Positions 1 through 12,832 of a DNA stretch of 64,000 nucleotides are shown in pieces. This stretch comes from Moniliella sp. 'wahieum'. Lineage: Eukaryota > Basidiomycota > Moniliellomycetes > Moniliellales > Moniliellaceae. Position 1 is the first letter of the stretch; each line of letters opens with the position of its first letter. Under the pieces are notes generated by a model. The model saw nothing but the letters and a program-made list of their open reading frames with translations. It did not search any database and was not told the DNA's origin. The position numbers and the translations under genes are program-made. The DNA is taken from NCBI GenBank assembly GCA_003971905.1, contig RSEE01000003.1, forward strand, positions 744,001 to 808,000. The letters run 5' to 3'.

Positions 1-1967
1 CACGGCGACTTCAAAGGCAACTTGGCTTAGACTGCGATACTCACTTAGGGTTCTAGCTGTTTTACCAACTGCTCACACAACGGGAGGAGAGACTTGGCCG
101 TTTCCGATGCAAAGAGGAAAAGGTTCCTTGCCCATCTAGACTGCGACCGTGAAACGTGCATGTTGCCCAGCAGCATGCTGTTCAGAGAGCTTAGCCGATT
201 GGACACATTGTCTGCAAAACCATCAGCCCAGCCCACTAGCTGGAGACGGACCAGAGCTCGGCCACAGGCCTTGGCTCGAAGGGGATTGACGCTCTTCCCA
301 ATTTCCTCACCGTCCCTTGTTCCTGTGTCGTACCAGGATGTGGAACGACAAGAATTGCCGCTGCGTGAAGAGCAAGAAAACTTACTAATGGTATAGTCGT
401 CGTAGAGGCGCAACTTGGTTTGTCCAACTGAGTAAGAATGAAGGCGCGTGTCCTGTTGCCGGTGAACTTCAGCAGGTTGGACGCCAAGGGTATGACAGGG
501 TTATGTGCGAGAGCACCTTTAAGATTATTGCCCGAAGATGTCGTCTACAGTTCTGGCAGGGGATACTGTGTTGTGTTATGATCACAAGGCCCATCATTCG
601 TTTGTCTGACCATAACAGCATCTGACAACAAATTAGAATATTGGTGCGATGGGGGTATGTTTTCGGATGTGATTCCTGAGGAATGCTTCATGGAATGGTT
701 AGCAAACATATTGATACAAAACTTACTGCTTAAATGCAGTGGTTGAAGATGGTGGAGTGATTATGTCGAAATGCTTTGCTCGAAGAGCAACCAAATACAT
801 ATCTATCGTAGGGTCCTTAAATCCTCCAACGTTTGCGGCTTTCCTTGTCGAACTTTTTAGCTACAGACAAGAGATGTTGACCAACAAATATGCCGATTAC
901 TCCCATATGAGAACATTCTGCCCCAAAATCGGGTGATAGGTATCTGATCCAACCATTTTTGACGGTACAATAGAAATACCAATTGTCCAAGGTTCCAGAA
1001 ACACACTTCCTAGGTGCAGACACGCACTGGGCGAACGTCCTCTCCAGCGGTGTAGACGTGACGAATAACATACCGTAGATGAGAAAAATCGTTCCTATTG
1101 TATTCCCTGAGGCCAACGAAATGATGAGGATTCTTCTTCCAGGTTATATCCGTCAGTTGTCCGACTCAACAGTTAAACGCGAGTAAATCATAGCCAATCG
1201 GTTTGTTTCAGCTGTTCCATCAGATTATTGTCCTAATATCCCCTTTGGTTCAATCACGGTATTATGGTCCGGTCGTAGGTCAGGATCGATGCCTGAGGGA
1301 ACCATGTCTGGGGACGATAACGGTTCATGACCGTGGATGAGGAAGGATATCAAATCCTTTTCAATCCTGCAAATATGATCGCAAAACCAAAGATGTGACA
1401 ACTTACATTAACTCGAATCCTGGTGCCTACAATCCGGAATGAACGCGAAAATTCATTCGGCGATCCCAGTGCTCCAAGCACCCAAGAGATTAGTGTTACT
1501 TTGTTAACCGCAATTACCGGTTTTAGCGGGCCTCTACCTGATGAAGCACAATGTTTTGCCGGTTTTATGTAGTGCGGTTTCCTGTGGGACTTGATAGTAC
1601 CAAAAATAACAGAGGATATACTTATTGCATTCTCGAGCAATCACTGCTCTACCCTAGGCCTCATCAGGTCTAGTGTGTCATGGAATGTGTTACCGTGGTG
1701 CATTCCAAAGTGGCCTTTTTAAATTCACGACACAATATGACGCCTATTGTTGCTGGGATAAGTGGTACTGATTTAAGTTGCATACCGGACACCATCAATT
1801 AATATCGTCGATTGAAAAACAAGCAATCATCAAACGCATATTAGTAATACGTTCAGACGAACACAATGCTTGACTCAGAAAATGGGAAAAGTGGGCACAT
1901 GTCCGTCCAAGCTGAAAGTATTCCATTCAAGTAATGATCACTAGTCTAAGGTGCAATGTATTTTTGT
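1..1967. other. No recognisable gene
   Basis: I see no family match in any frame. Several open stretches of about 100 codons exist on both strands (for example minus-strand stretches at 817-1116 and 1350-1640 with some hydrophobic segments), but none shows a motif I can name. By eye the stretch from about 500 to 2700 is richer in A and T than the gene-bearing parts of the window, which would fit decayed transposon sequence. This is an impression, not a measurement. Confidence 0.4.
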
Positions 1968-2140
1968 TGTGTGGATGAATTGCGTGCTATACTGGTGACA
2001 TGCGACCAGTGGCACTGCAGCAGTAGTTTTCTTATCTTCTTGTTTTTACTCTTTGCGAATGGGAGCATTGCTCCTGTGGGAGCTATGCAGTGAATCTTAT
2101 GACTTTACCACCTCCATCCCCACTTAGCTGCACAATAATT
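1968..2140 (+). repeat. Diverged copia-type LTR fragment
   Basis: This stretch is closely similar to 21348-21510, which lies just downstream of a copia-type pol remnant and is therefore probably its 3' LTR. Both copies begin with TGTGTGGATGAATTGCGTGC, continue through a shared segment containing ACTGGTGACATGCGACC or ACTGGTGGCATGCGACC, and share a CTATGACTTTACCACCTCCAT-like block (one base apart) before diverging. No coding remnant is visible next to it, so it reads as a solo or truncated LTR. The copies differ by substitutions and small indels, so the insertion is old. Confidence 0.7.
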
Positions 2141-2689
2141 TTCTGACCTTGGGTGAGGCCAGTGGTTTCTCCACTGATCCTTTCGAACCACCGCCGACCT
2201 TGCTATCGGTTCAATTACTGATGCGCCTATGTTAGGAATGTTATGTATATCAGAACGCACATCGCGATCTACGTCTTACCTGGCTAAGGGCTGGGGTTTA
2301 TCGCGATGTATCTTCCCATTGGCGCGCCTCCTTTTTGTCAACTCTAGGTCAAACATCAGGGAATTGGAGGGTTTACCTGAGTAAATCGAAATCGAGTCTC
2401 AAAGATTTGGCGTCAAGAGCTTGTATGCAGCGTAGAAGGACCTCATCCGGTTTCATCGGATCTATCTAAGGAAGGGACGGTAATAGATGCTTGTACGATC
2501 TACCCCGCATACAATGGATGCTTCAAACAGACCTGATGACGAGGAAGGGTGCTTTGATATTATTACTCAGGGAAACCTGATGCATCCGGGACGATTGTGG
2601 TACAGGCTGCATTAGACTTGCGATGGACTGATCATCCATGTAATAAACCTCTTTTGGCATGTATTTCTTTCGTTGTGTCCGTTTCCCTT

Positions 2690-3240
2690 TTAGGTATAAC
2701 CCCCCATTCCTGATTGGTGCGGATCCTTTCCTACTTTTTATTCTCGTTCCTTCCCGCTGTCCTTATCCAATATCTGCGGTTTCCAAACACTTGATTCAGT
2801 TCAGCTAACCTCGAGTCGACTTGTGTGTTCCTCATCTTCAAACTCAACTTCCATCTTTCATCCTCCTCAGTCGAGGAGCCATCCTTCATCTGAGTCGAGT
2901 ACCCGTACCAATTTAAGGTGTGGATCCCGGCCTCATGGCCTGCCGTTCGTTCTCAATCTCAGCGTTGGTATTTGTTTTGCCCACCATCCCTCTGCCCGTC
3001 CCCAAGGCATAGATGTTATAGACACGTTATTATGGCCGACCTCGGCGTTTACGCAGCCTAGTTGTACCTGCAGATGCTTTTGTTTCACGCCCAAAACCTC
3101 TCCTCGCCCCTAGCTCCATTCTCATACAGCAACTAAACCAATCCCGAAGAAATTACCGTGAGTCGTCCCCATCAAGTAAGTAATTGTGCCTCGCACACCT
3201 GGGTGAAGCCTCTTACGGCACCATCCCTGAAAGGTTGTTT
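2690..3240 (+). repeat. Dispersed repeat, copy A
   Basis: Collinear similarity to 44930-45420. Matching blocks include GGATCCTTTCC (near 2720 and 44963), TTGATTCAGT followed by CAACCTC-like sequence (near 2790 and 45040), and TTCACGCCCAAA followed by a CCTCTC-rich run (near 3084 and 45270). The blocks keep their order and roughly their spacing (about 370 versus 310 bases between the first and last). No reading frame is conserved. It is probably a piece of an old mobile element, but its class cannot be told from this window. Confidence 0.65.
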
Positions 3241-6200
3241 ACTTTCACGATGATAGAGAGGGTTTTTTCGTGAACACCAACAATATTTGGCATTATCGAC
3301 GTACAATCGACGCAAAGTAAACGTCCATCCAATGGCTTTGGTCTCCCGCCCGAGTTTAAATTTCTACCCCTCACCGTTCAGCGTTCAGCCTGAACCCCCC
3401 TCCTCCGCTCCAATTTATCTCCACATCCTGAACCTCTCAAGCCCCTCGTGCTATTGCTTCTTCTGTGACGCAATCTAGGTCTATGGTACCCGTCAATATA
3501 TCATTAATCGCGAGTTTGACTGGGGCCCACTGGGTGTTTGAAGGAGAGTATAATCCAGCTGCGAAATTGGCGTGGTCAACATGCGATATGTGCGTACTTC
3601 AACCGGAGAGCTCTATCCATGGGTGCTGGGAGGTCAGGGACTGTGGGATGGTTGACAAGCAGAGGGGTGCGAATACTAGTTGGGATGCGAAAAAGTTTGT
3701 TATGGAATGGTAAGGATGTGGTGATACCACTATGGATCGTGTCGTGAAAACATAGAGGGTACGTTCGGAAGGAAGTAATTGGAAATTCTGTGAGAGCGGC
3801 AAGTAGCAAGGAAGTCGTCGGTGGGTATCATCAAGACAATATGAGGTCCACAGACTTGGTGCGATGAAGGAAGAGGCAGGGCTTGGACATGAGGTTGTGA
3901 AAGCAAAGACGATCGATCTCAGAGAATTAAATGATGCAGCCACTCACGAATTCAACCAGACCATTACGCTGTCCTTCAGTATCCAGCACTTCAACACCCT
4001 TCTCTTAGACTTCTTTCGGGACATGAGCGAAGCCCTCAATGTCAGCTGTGAACGGACTGGGGCAGTTCTGCTTCGGGAACTGTGGTTTAAGAATTGACGG
4101 CAGAGGCTCAACAAACCGCGAAGAGGCATTCGGCATCCGTCTTGGTACTTAGCACCCAAACCAGGGCAATGCAAGTGCTCCCTCCCGAAGGGGAGGACAC
4201 ACCACCTCCTTCATCTTCCGAGTACCAAAACGCGTCAGTTCAAGGCGAAGTCTGGGACAATGACATCACGGACCCCTTCAAATCCTCCGGGGCCAACGAG
4301 ATCTTGGACAGACTTGGGCGTCAAGGGAACACCATCGGTTGTCAGGAGAAGCGCGTCATCGTCTCGGGTGTGGTCGAGGGTAAGAGCAAAGGGGGAAGAG
4401 TGCGGTCCAATCGGGATCATGGAAGTATTGGGCATGGAACCGAACATGCTCATAAAAGTGTGGGCAAGTCGAGAGTGAAAAGGGAGATGGAAGGGAGGAA
4501 GAAACTGAGATGTTAAGAGCGAGGGGGATAAATGAGGGGGTCTTGGGGATTGCCGGGAACAGGATGGGAGAGATCAAGGGGAGGAGCGGTAGTCGAACGC
4601 TGAGGATGGGATTACGACGCACCATGGGAGTTGGTTGGGTGCAAATATTTCATCAGAAAGGGTTATCAGAAGTATGAGGGGGTACAAGAGTAGAGGTAGG
4701 TAGGAGGTCTGGTACAACGGGAAGATCAGTAAGGTTGGATGTGTTACGAGGCGCCCCGTTTGTCTCCCGGACGCAGAGCTCCGCATTTCATAGGCAAGGC
4801 ATGATCTCATTGAAACACATGTCGGTCCCGTTAACCTAGCGAGCGAGAGTCAGCGGAGAGGTTATCTATGTTGCGAATATCCTCCGCGGCCCGTCGTGGC
4901 AACATGAACCCTTTGTTCCCACCACACCGAATCTTGGCGGAACCCTTAGTTACCTGCTGCGGCCCATCACCAGATCTCGGTTTTCACAGAACGGGCCCTG
5001 CTTTCCCTTACTACTGGCCGTTGCCCTAGCCTTATCCTTTTTGGGAGGCACCAGGTCTGTGTGTACACGCAGCAACGTGAAGTGCTGCATGATGTTACCA
5101 TTTTTCGGACAAGGTGAGTAGTAGAGCAATCAGGGTGCGCTATAGCACGATCCGTAAGGATGGAGCCGACTTGGAAGTACTCGGCGACGATTGAAGGAAG
5201 GAGACAGGTTTCTTTGGCTGCGTCTTTAAACTTATCTGGCCGCTGGTTTTCCTGATTCCGGTCAAGGTACTTTCACTCTCAGCTGCAAGTCTACGCTGCG
5301 GAGCCATGCCTTGATCTCGCCATGGTCTTTGCTGCATATTGGGCCCCTGCCAGTACCCATTTGGGGCTGATAGGATGCACCTCTCCTGTCCAGCTAGCTT
5401 TCTGTCGCTCCCGAACAGATTATCGTATCGGGCCTGTCTCGCATAGAAATGGTGTGCAACGCAGAACAAAAATCGGGAGACGTGTGGTGTGTGTGGACGG
5501 TGTGATCGAACGGGATGTGCAGACAAATCTGGGGGCGGGAAACAACCTATAGATCAAAAGATGGATGGGTGGTCCACAGGGTAGCACAGCAGAGCGATCG
5601 CCTGGCGGGGGTTGTTAGTATTTCAGTGCTCAACCATAATGATCTGCATGATGATCATGGATCGAATCAGCCAAAGACGGGTGGGGTGGGCGGAACACCA
5701 ATGGTTATCGACCGTCGGTTATCTGCACGTGTATGGCCTGTAGTTAAATCATTAACGTTTAACCATCAAATCATCGAATGCCACACATTTCTCAAGGCCG
5801 GGCGGCGGAGCTCCATCGTCTCATCATCGATCGTCGATCAACGAGCATATGGACCGTACTGCATAGTACATCATGCATCATGGATCACCCTAGCTTTGCG
5901 CGCGCATGTGTGCACAGGCCAGCCCAGGGGTGGGGCGGGGCGGACAGGGCAGCCGACCCCTCAGCCACCAGCCAGGGTGGGGCTCTACGCGGTCTATTCA
6001 ACGTTAAACTTAACAGTTCGTTAATATGAAGGCTCATCGGCTATTAGAACGACCGTAGGTGTGCTTGGCACTTAAAACAACCTCATCCGCATTGCCACTC
6101 TTTCCTTCCCAGCCAGGCATCCGATCTCAAACCTCAAGAGTGGGATCCTGGAAGTTGGGTGCCGCTCGTTCATTGCTTCTTCCCCACAACCCCCACCATC

Positions 6201-6505
6201 TCGCCTTTTCGCCCGTTTTTTCGCTTGCGTGCGGGCTAGCGTGCCGACGAAGAGAAAAAGCTAATAGCGGTGTTTGTGTGTGTGTGTTCATCTCATTATG
6301 CCCAGCTCCAAAGCCCCTGGGCACTCTACGGGCCCAAATCCCCTTTGGTCTCGCCTAAAAAATTGATGCGGACCACTCCCTAACCCATGGCACCACCCCA
6401 AACATCCCTAACGTGCCCCACTCTCTTCATCAACTTCACTATGACCATCCTCCGGTCGCAACCTACGCTCCATCACCCCCTCCCTCCAAGCCCGTCTGAC
6501 GCGGA
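3241..6505. other. Intergenic, no gene recognised
   Basis: Open stretches exist (4094-4516 plus, 4235-4625 minus, 5140-5526 minus) but none carries a motif or family signature, and their compositions look like chance frames. The part from about 5750 to 6060 is rich in short palindromic words such as ATCGATCGTCGATC. The part from 6060 to 6500 is CT-rich and ends at the tetraspanin gene, so it probably holds that gene's promoter and leader. Confidence 0.4.
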
Positions 6506-8308
6506 ATGCGAAACACTCGGAATGACACTCTAGCATCTCTTGAGCGGCGATGTACCGAAGTGAACCCTTCGGAAGGTCTCTCTCTTGTCTCGCACTACTT
6601 GCCTGGCAAAAGTGCCCGGCTTCACCGTCTTGGTTCACGTCGCCATCGCGGCCGGTCGTTATACGATGACCAGATCAAGCCCATATCCTCGTTCATCTAT
6701 TACACGACCTCTGTCCCTTTTGGTCCTACCAGTGGCGGTGCCTTTCGTCGCTCGAGTGTCGTTACCCCTCGCTTACCCAACACTGAGCCAGAGCCAACCA
6801 AACCAAAACCCGCTCTTTCAATTACCTGACATTCCAGCTGCCTCGGCCCTGCACACTCACAAAGTGGGGGCAGGGCGTGCTGCATGGGGGCCTGATGGCG
6901 CTGGTAACGCCGCCCTTGGTGCGGGTGGATATGAAGATGACGATGGGATCGACATTGCCGTCATCCAGGGTACTACCCAGCCCGAATCCGCCAATGGTGT
7001 TGGCACCGGTCTCATTCAGCGTGTCACGGGACGACGCCCTTCCTCAGAACAGGAGGACTTTACCCCAGAGCCACTGGAAAAGCATATTGCCAATAACGAA
7101 GACGCATCGATTAAACCAGTCGGTAGTTTCCATCGCACGTTCGGTGGATTCGTGTGGCGCCTGACAGGGCGCCACAACAAGATTCGCCCTCTTCTGTGGA
7201 ATAAATTCAAGTGGGCCCTGTTTGTCGGCAATGCGTTTCTCACTCTCTATGGTATTGCCGCTTTGGTCGGCACAATTTTAACATGGACCCGTGTTTGGAG
7301 CAAGTCGGACAACGTCCTGGTCTCGGCCAACGAACTGATATGCACGTATTCTATCACGACATTGACTGTGATCTTTGCGTATGTATTGACATCTCATATG
7401 CCCGACCACTGTGCAGTATCGACTGTTGCCGCTACGCTATTTTTCGTTCAGCCATTGTTGGTTGGTGCGGACTCTTACTCAACAACCGGGCCTTTCTTAC
7501 GGTTTGGAATATCCTCTTGTGGATTTCGTTTGCTTTCCTTGTGGCACCAGGGTACCTAGCTTACAAAAAGCACACATTCACCTCGAGGGCAAACTAACGA
7601 ATTGTGGAGTCGCTCGTTAGATGTGACCCAGGGTCCATCGTCCAGAACACACTCAGTTGTTGCGGGTATTACAACCCCACCATGGAGGCGTCAGAGACCA
7701 ATCTTTGTTACGCACGAATTCTCTGTCTGGGTGCAAGGGACGCTTCCTCCGCTTGAACGAATGATGTTTCGCTATTTTTACACTGCTGCATTCTCGCTGG
7801 TTGGACCACACCTGTGTCTTATCGTACTGGGTCTGCTAGCTCCAACCACGTAACGTACCGCTTGGCAAGGGTATTACGCCACCAGCTTACCAACTCGACT
7901 CCCGTACTGCTCGAACGATTAAGGACAGCTTCCTCTTACAGTTGGCCAACATTTACTCGCCCGAACTGGTATGCAAGTGCTGCAAGTCCAACGTCGCAAC
8001 ATGGCTCGCAAGCAGCGTATGGTACCGAGCACGACGGAGAGCAAGCACCGCTCTTCCTTGCTTCCTCCTAGCACGCCCCCAGCAAGTAGTGGCGCTACTA
8101 CTCATACCATGGCTGACTCGGTTGTGCAAGCCCCAAGGACCCTACTGTTAGCACCACAGCTTCGCTCTTGGCTGTTCCCATCACGGAACTCCTCGCTTCT
8201 GGTCGGGACGACGCGGCACATGGGGTTGGCTTGCGGACCCATGACTCCGACTTGTCTATCGGGTCTGAGTCTCACCGGGGAAGTGATCCCTATACTCTTT
8301 CGCGTTAG
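6506..8308 (+). CDS. Tetraspanin, Tsp2-like
   Basis: Predicted four-pass membrane protein of the fungal Tsp2 tetraspanin group, which organises plasma-membrane or septal membrane domains. A hydrophilic N-terminal region of about 200 residues precedes a first hydrophobic helix (from about 7215, read as WALFVGNAFLTLYGIAALVG). Two more helices follow near 7330-7400 and 7490-7560. The large extracellular loop carries the tetraspanin hallmark CCG, read as CCGYYNP at 7658-7678. The fourth helix is near 7790-7850 and is followed by the Tsp2-like segment NHVTYR. A polar C-terminal tail ends at the TAG at 8306-8308. At least four frame changes are needed, so the protein is not readable in a single frame. 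The ATG at 6506 is a guess: N termini in this family vary, and the first 80 codons could use another frame. The identification rests on helix order plus the CCG motif. Confidence 0.75.
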
Positions 8309-8992
8309 AGGCTGGCGTTTTCTCGCATTGTTTATCAGCAATAGCAACGGGCATTCTGTTCCCTTTTCCTCATCCATCCTGTTTCTATTTATATCAGATC
8401 ACAGGGCTTCATTTTGTATCGTTTAGGATAGCTGCAGTCATCGCCTCAGTCGTCTCCTAGATGAACTGTGGCCCATCTGTTCGGCGTGTGAACTGGTTGA
8501 AGGCAGCTGGATCCACCGTGGGTGCTGGAATCCTGCGTGCGCTCCCTCGGCGATTGCGGAACGTTGAACGTTTCACATTGAACTTGAACGTCGAACATTG
8601 AACACTGCACGTTGAACGTGTACGTTGAGCCTGCCGGCGCGCCCAGGCACAGGAGGAGAGGAGGCGGGGCACACAGGCGGGCTGCTGGGGCTCCGGAAGG
8701 CAGGAGGCCAGTGCCGCGTGGTCCGGCGCTGGGCCAACCCTAGCGCAGTGCGCTCCTGGGCGCCCAGGCTGGCCAGAGCCCAATTGGTTCGCAGACGCCA
8801 GTCCGCCGGGCAGGCAGCAGCGCCGCGCCCCCCACCACCACCTGCTTCCGCCCCACGCGTCGCGCCGCCCCTTCAATTCAGCCCGGCCCCTGCCTGCGCC
8901 CCCTTCTCCGCTCTCCATTCTGCTCCGCTCCGGCCTCTTCTCTCTCCGTCGCTGCCTCCCGCCCTCCCCTCCACTTACCCCCCTCGGTCATC
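8309..8992 (+). promoter_or_regulatory. Spacer and promoter region of ARF1
   Basis: No gene seen. It contains a cluster of TTGAACG-type words (listed separately). From about 8880 to the ARF1 start it is a nearly pure pyrimidine tract, a common form of fungal core promoter or leader for highly expressed housekeeping genes. No TATA box is visible in the last 150 bases. A long open frame crosses it (8625-9356), but that frame runs into the ARF1 intron and shows only biased composition. Confidence 0.5.
8558..8633. repeat. TTGAACG short-word cluster
   Basis: About eight imperfect copies of TTGAACGT or GAACATTGAAC within 76 bases. The same word is clustered at 41891-41978 and 53812-53945, always between genes. 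Confidence 0.75.
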
Positions 8993-10065
<1,073 letters not shown>

Positions 10066-10392
10066 TGACAGATGGGTTCTTTCCTTCAGCTTTGTCGCTG
10101 CAAGCTTTCTGACGACGGTCATGATAGACACCACCGAAAGAGAGAGAGTAGCATGCGGTCATTCTGAAAGCTCTTGCGGTTGCGCTTTCTTGCCCACGTT
10201 GATTTTGATCTCTTTGACTCGTACTAGCTTGGCACGTGTCTCCCAGATGAAGGTCCCCATAGAGGTTACACCCGGTTTCCTTGCGCTCATGCATGCTACG
10301 CCCTAAGCCCTGCGTCAAGGAAGCTGTTTGAGAGATGGTAGTTGCACAGAGCATTGCTGTGTCGATGTGTCTGTACTGATGGGGGTTTGGGC

Positions 10393-10450
10393 GTCACGCG
10401 GTCACGCGTCACGCGTCACTAGTACATTGGCACGTGTTGTGACGCGTGAC
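10393..10450. repeat. Inverted repeat of ACGCGT words
   Basis: Overlapping GTCACGCGTCAC words at 10401-10419 are the exact reverse complement of GTGACGCGTGAC at 10439-10450, giving 12-base arms around a spacer of about 19 bases. The position is 3' of ARF1. Related words occur at 43612-43631, 51357-51369 and 61968-61991. Confidence 0.8.
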
Positions 10451-12286
10451 GTACGTAGATATGGATAGCTTGCCCACAGGCAACACAATCCGCTTCAGCG
10501 CACTGACGGGAGCAGCGGGCAGCCCGCATGCGTGCGGTCTCTCCTCCCTGGCTTTCCCTCCCTCCTTTGTCGTGGCCACCACTGCCCCATGCTCTTCGTT
10601 CCACACAATACTTCGTTACCGCCCACCATCGTCTGCTCTGATACTCTCGACGTTATCCGAGAATGTTACTACTGTTAAGCTCACGGCGCAACACGGTCCC
10701 CGGCATCCCGACGTCTTTGGAAGTGCCTGCGATAATGTTCTTTTTCCCACCATATCTACCAGTCTTTCCGCATATGGTATCCTTTCCTCTTCTTCTCCCT
10801 CCCCCGCCTTCTCATCCTCTGATTTCGATTTTTCTCGCCGGCCTGAGCTACCGAGTGAGCGTCGCTCACCATCGGATCCCTATATCCTTCGCTCTACTAC
10901 TTCACAATCCCAACAATCTCAATCCATTTGGTGATCATGGCCAGCCCTCTCCACAAAGGCTGTCATCATGTAGACTTTAAGTCTGTTTCTAGTTCTGTCT
11001 GTGCGCCTTGAAGAAGACAACTTTGAATCTGCTAGCCTTGGCCTGGATCCGCTTTTGTCAGAGCGTACGAGCCAACGGAGTTTTCCTTCGATTCCGCTCG
11101 TAGCACGGAATCGAGGGATCCACTTTGTTTCGCGCAATCGCTTCCTGGGCCAGGGTGGTGCCCACGGCAAGGGAGAAATAAGGGAAAGTACGAGTTCAGA
11201 AATGTAGAGAAGTTTTAGTACGGTAGAGAAGACAAGCGGGAGGGCGCGTTGGGTGGGTCAAGCAGGGGCAAGGTGGGCGCAGTGACGGGAAGATGGGGAG
11301 GCGAGAGTGGAACGGATGTTGCAGCAGAGTCCATGGCAGGCGTGAGGCCGAGGGGGAGGAGACGGAAGCCCAGCGCAGTGGTGGCTCGGGAGGGATAAGC
11401 TGGCCCCGCAGATCCCACTCGACCAACACAGAATGGATGTTGGCCGCCGCTCCAAGCAGGCGTGGATTAGGTAATATACAGGCGCCAGGTGGCACCAGTT
11501 CTCGTACATCCGATGGCATGATCGCGACACTCCTTGTCCCTTTTGGCAGTCGTATAACGCCGCAGCTGTTGCGGCAGTCAGTGCCGGACAGCCTCGCTAC
11601 TGCCACTGGAAGTGGCATGTGAGCGAGCGCTCAGGCTGAGCACTGGGGTCGTATTCGACTAGAAAGCTTCTGCGCCTGAATCGTCCACAAGACTGGTGCG
11701 CTGTGCGTGCTCTCGGAAGGAAGGAAAGTCTGATTCACGGGACTCAGCTCCGCGCGGTCCGTCCTAGCACGGATGCCAACGGTGCCTTTCACGGGTACAC
11801 GCAAGTTGTATACTGAGGCGCGTAGTTGTCCGACTTCGAGCAAGCGCACGTCCGCGTCATGTTCTGAGAAAAAGTTGGGATCGCATCAGTCGGTGGTAGT
11901 GTGCGGAGATGCCAGCGTCTTGCTTGAAGCTTGAGGTGTCTGTGAAAATCTCTTATCATTCTGGCATCCACTCCGTACAAGGCCAGAGAGCAGACAGTTG
12001 ATGGTCTTGGAGTAGTTATGAGCCCACTCCGTATAGCTTCGAGGGCTGGGAGGCATCGTACCGCGTAATGACGTAGCACGTCAGTGCGTCAGCCGCCCGC
12101 CGGAAATGGGATAGAGAACCACGCTGGACCCGCACAATGAGCAATCGGTCACACTTCAGTTTGCCCTTTCAAGACACTCAACAGTACCAACAGCAACGCC
12201 ATCCCCTGTTGGAACTTGTTGGCAAGGTGCATTCCATCAACCCCTTGTGGGCGCGCATGGAACAAGTATGCGTACTGACTTCGATT

Positions 12287-12331
12287 TTCAGCGCCTGCCT
12301 GAGCGCGCCGCAAGCTCAGGCAGGCGCTGAA
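12287..12331. repeat. Perfect 18-bp hairpin
   Basis: Arms 12287-12304 and 12314-12331 are exact reverse complements (core CAGCGCCTGCCTGAGC) around a 9-base GC-rich loop. No T-run follows it. The words CAGCGC and TGAGCG recur in other spacers of the window (for example 49450-49510). Confidence 0.85.
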
Positions 12332-12832
12332 CTCAGGCTGAGCGCTCTCAGTTCCTCAGATCTCGCCTCTTACCGATGAGGTCACCGGTCATGGAGTCTT
12401 CGTCAAAAAATCATCGGTTATCGAGTTATCATCGATATCATCTATCACCTGCTGGCCGAAGCGCCTGGGAAGCCGGTGCGGATCGGGTGTCTACAATTTG
12501 GTAGGCACGACGACCCCCCCCCCCCCCTAGTCCCGGCGGCACACCGCCCGCAAGATAGACGGGTGCTGGCTAGGAGCGAACGAACGTTGAACTGCTGAGG
12601 CGGTGGACGACGGGAGGCGATGTGTGACATGTGAGTATCGGTGCGCAATCGGGAATGCGCCGGTGGTTCCGACAGAGACATCGGTCGGCTCGCGGCCGAC
12701 GTTGCAAAACCTAGGGGTATTCGTGACAGGTGCAGTGCGTGGCGCAGTGTCCAATTAAACTGGGCTGTTCTCTGCAGCACACAAAAATACCACTTTTGAA
12801 CCACTGTGACAACGTAGAGACTCAGGCGTGAC

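Noticed and set aside
4094-4516. 140-codon ORF in the first gene-poor region
   Set aside because: No recognisable motif, and an overlapping minus-strand frame is about as good; probably chance.
11293-11622. 109-codon plus-strand ORF
   Set aside because: Overlapping open frames on both strands with biased composition and no motif or start context.
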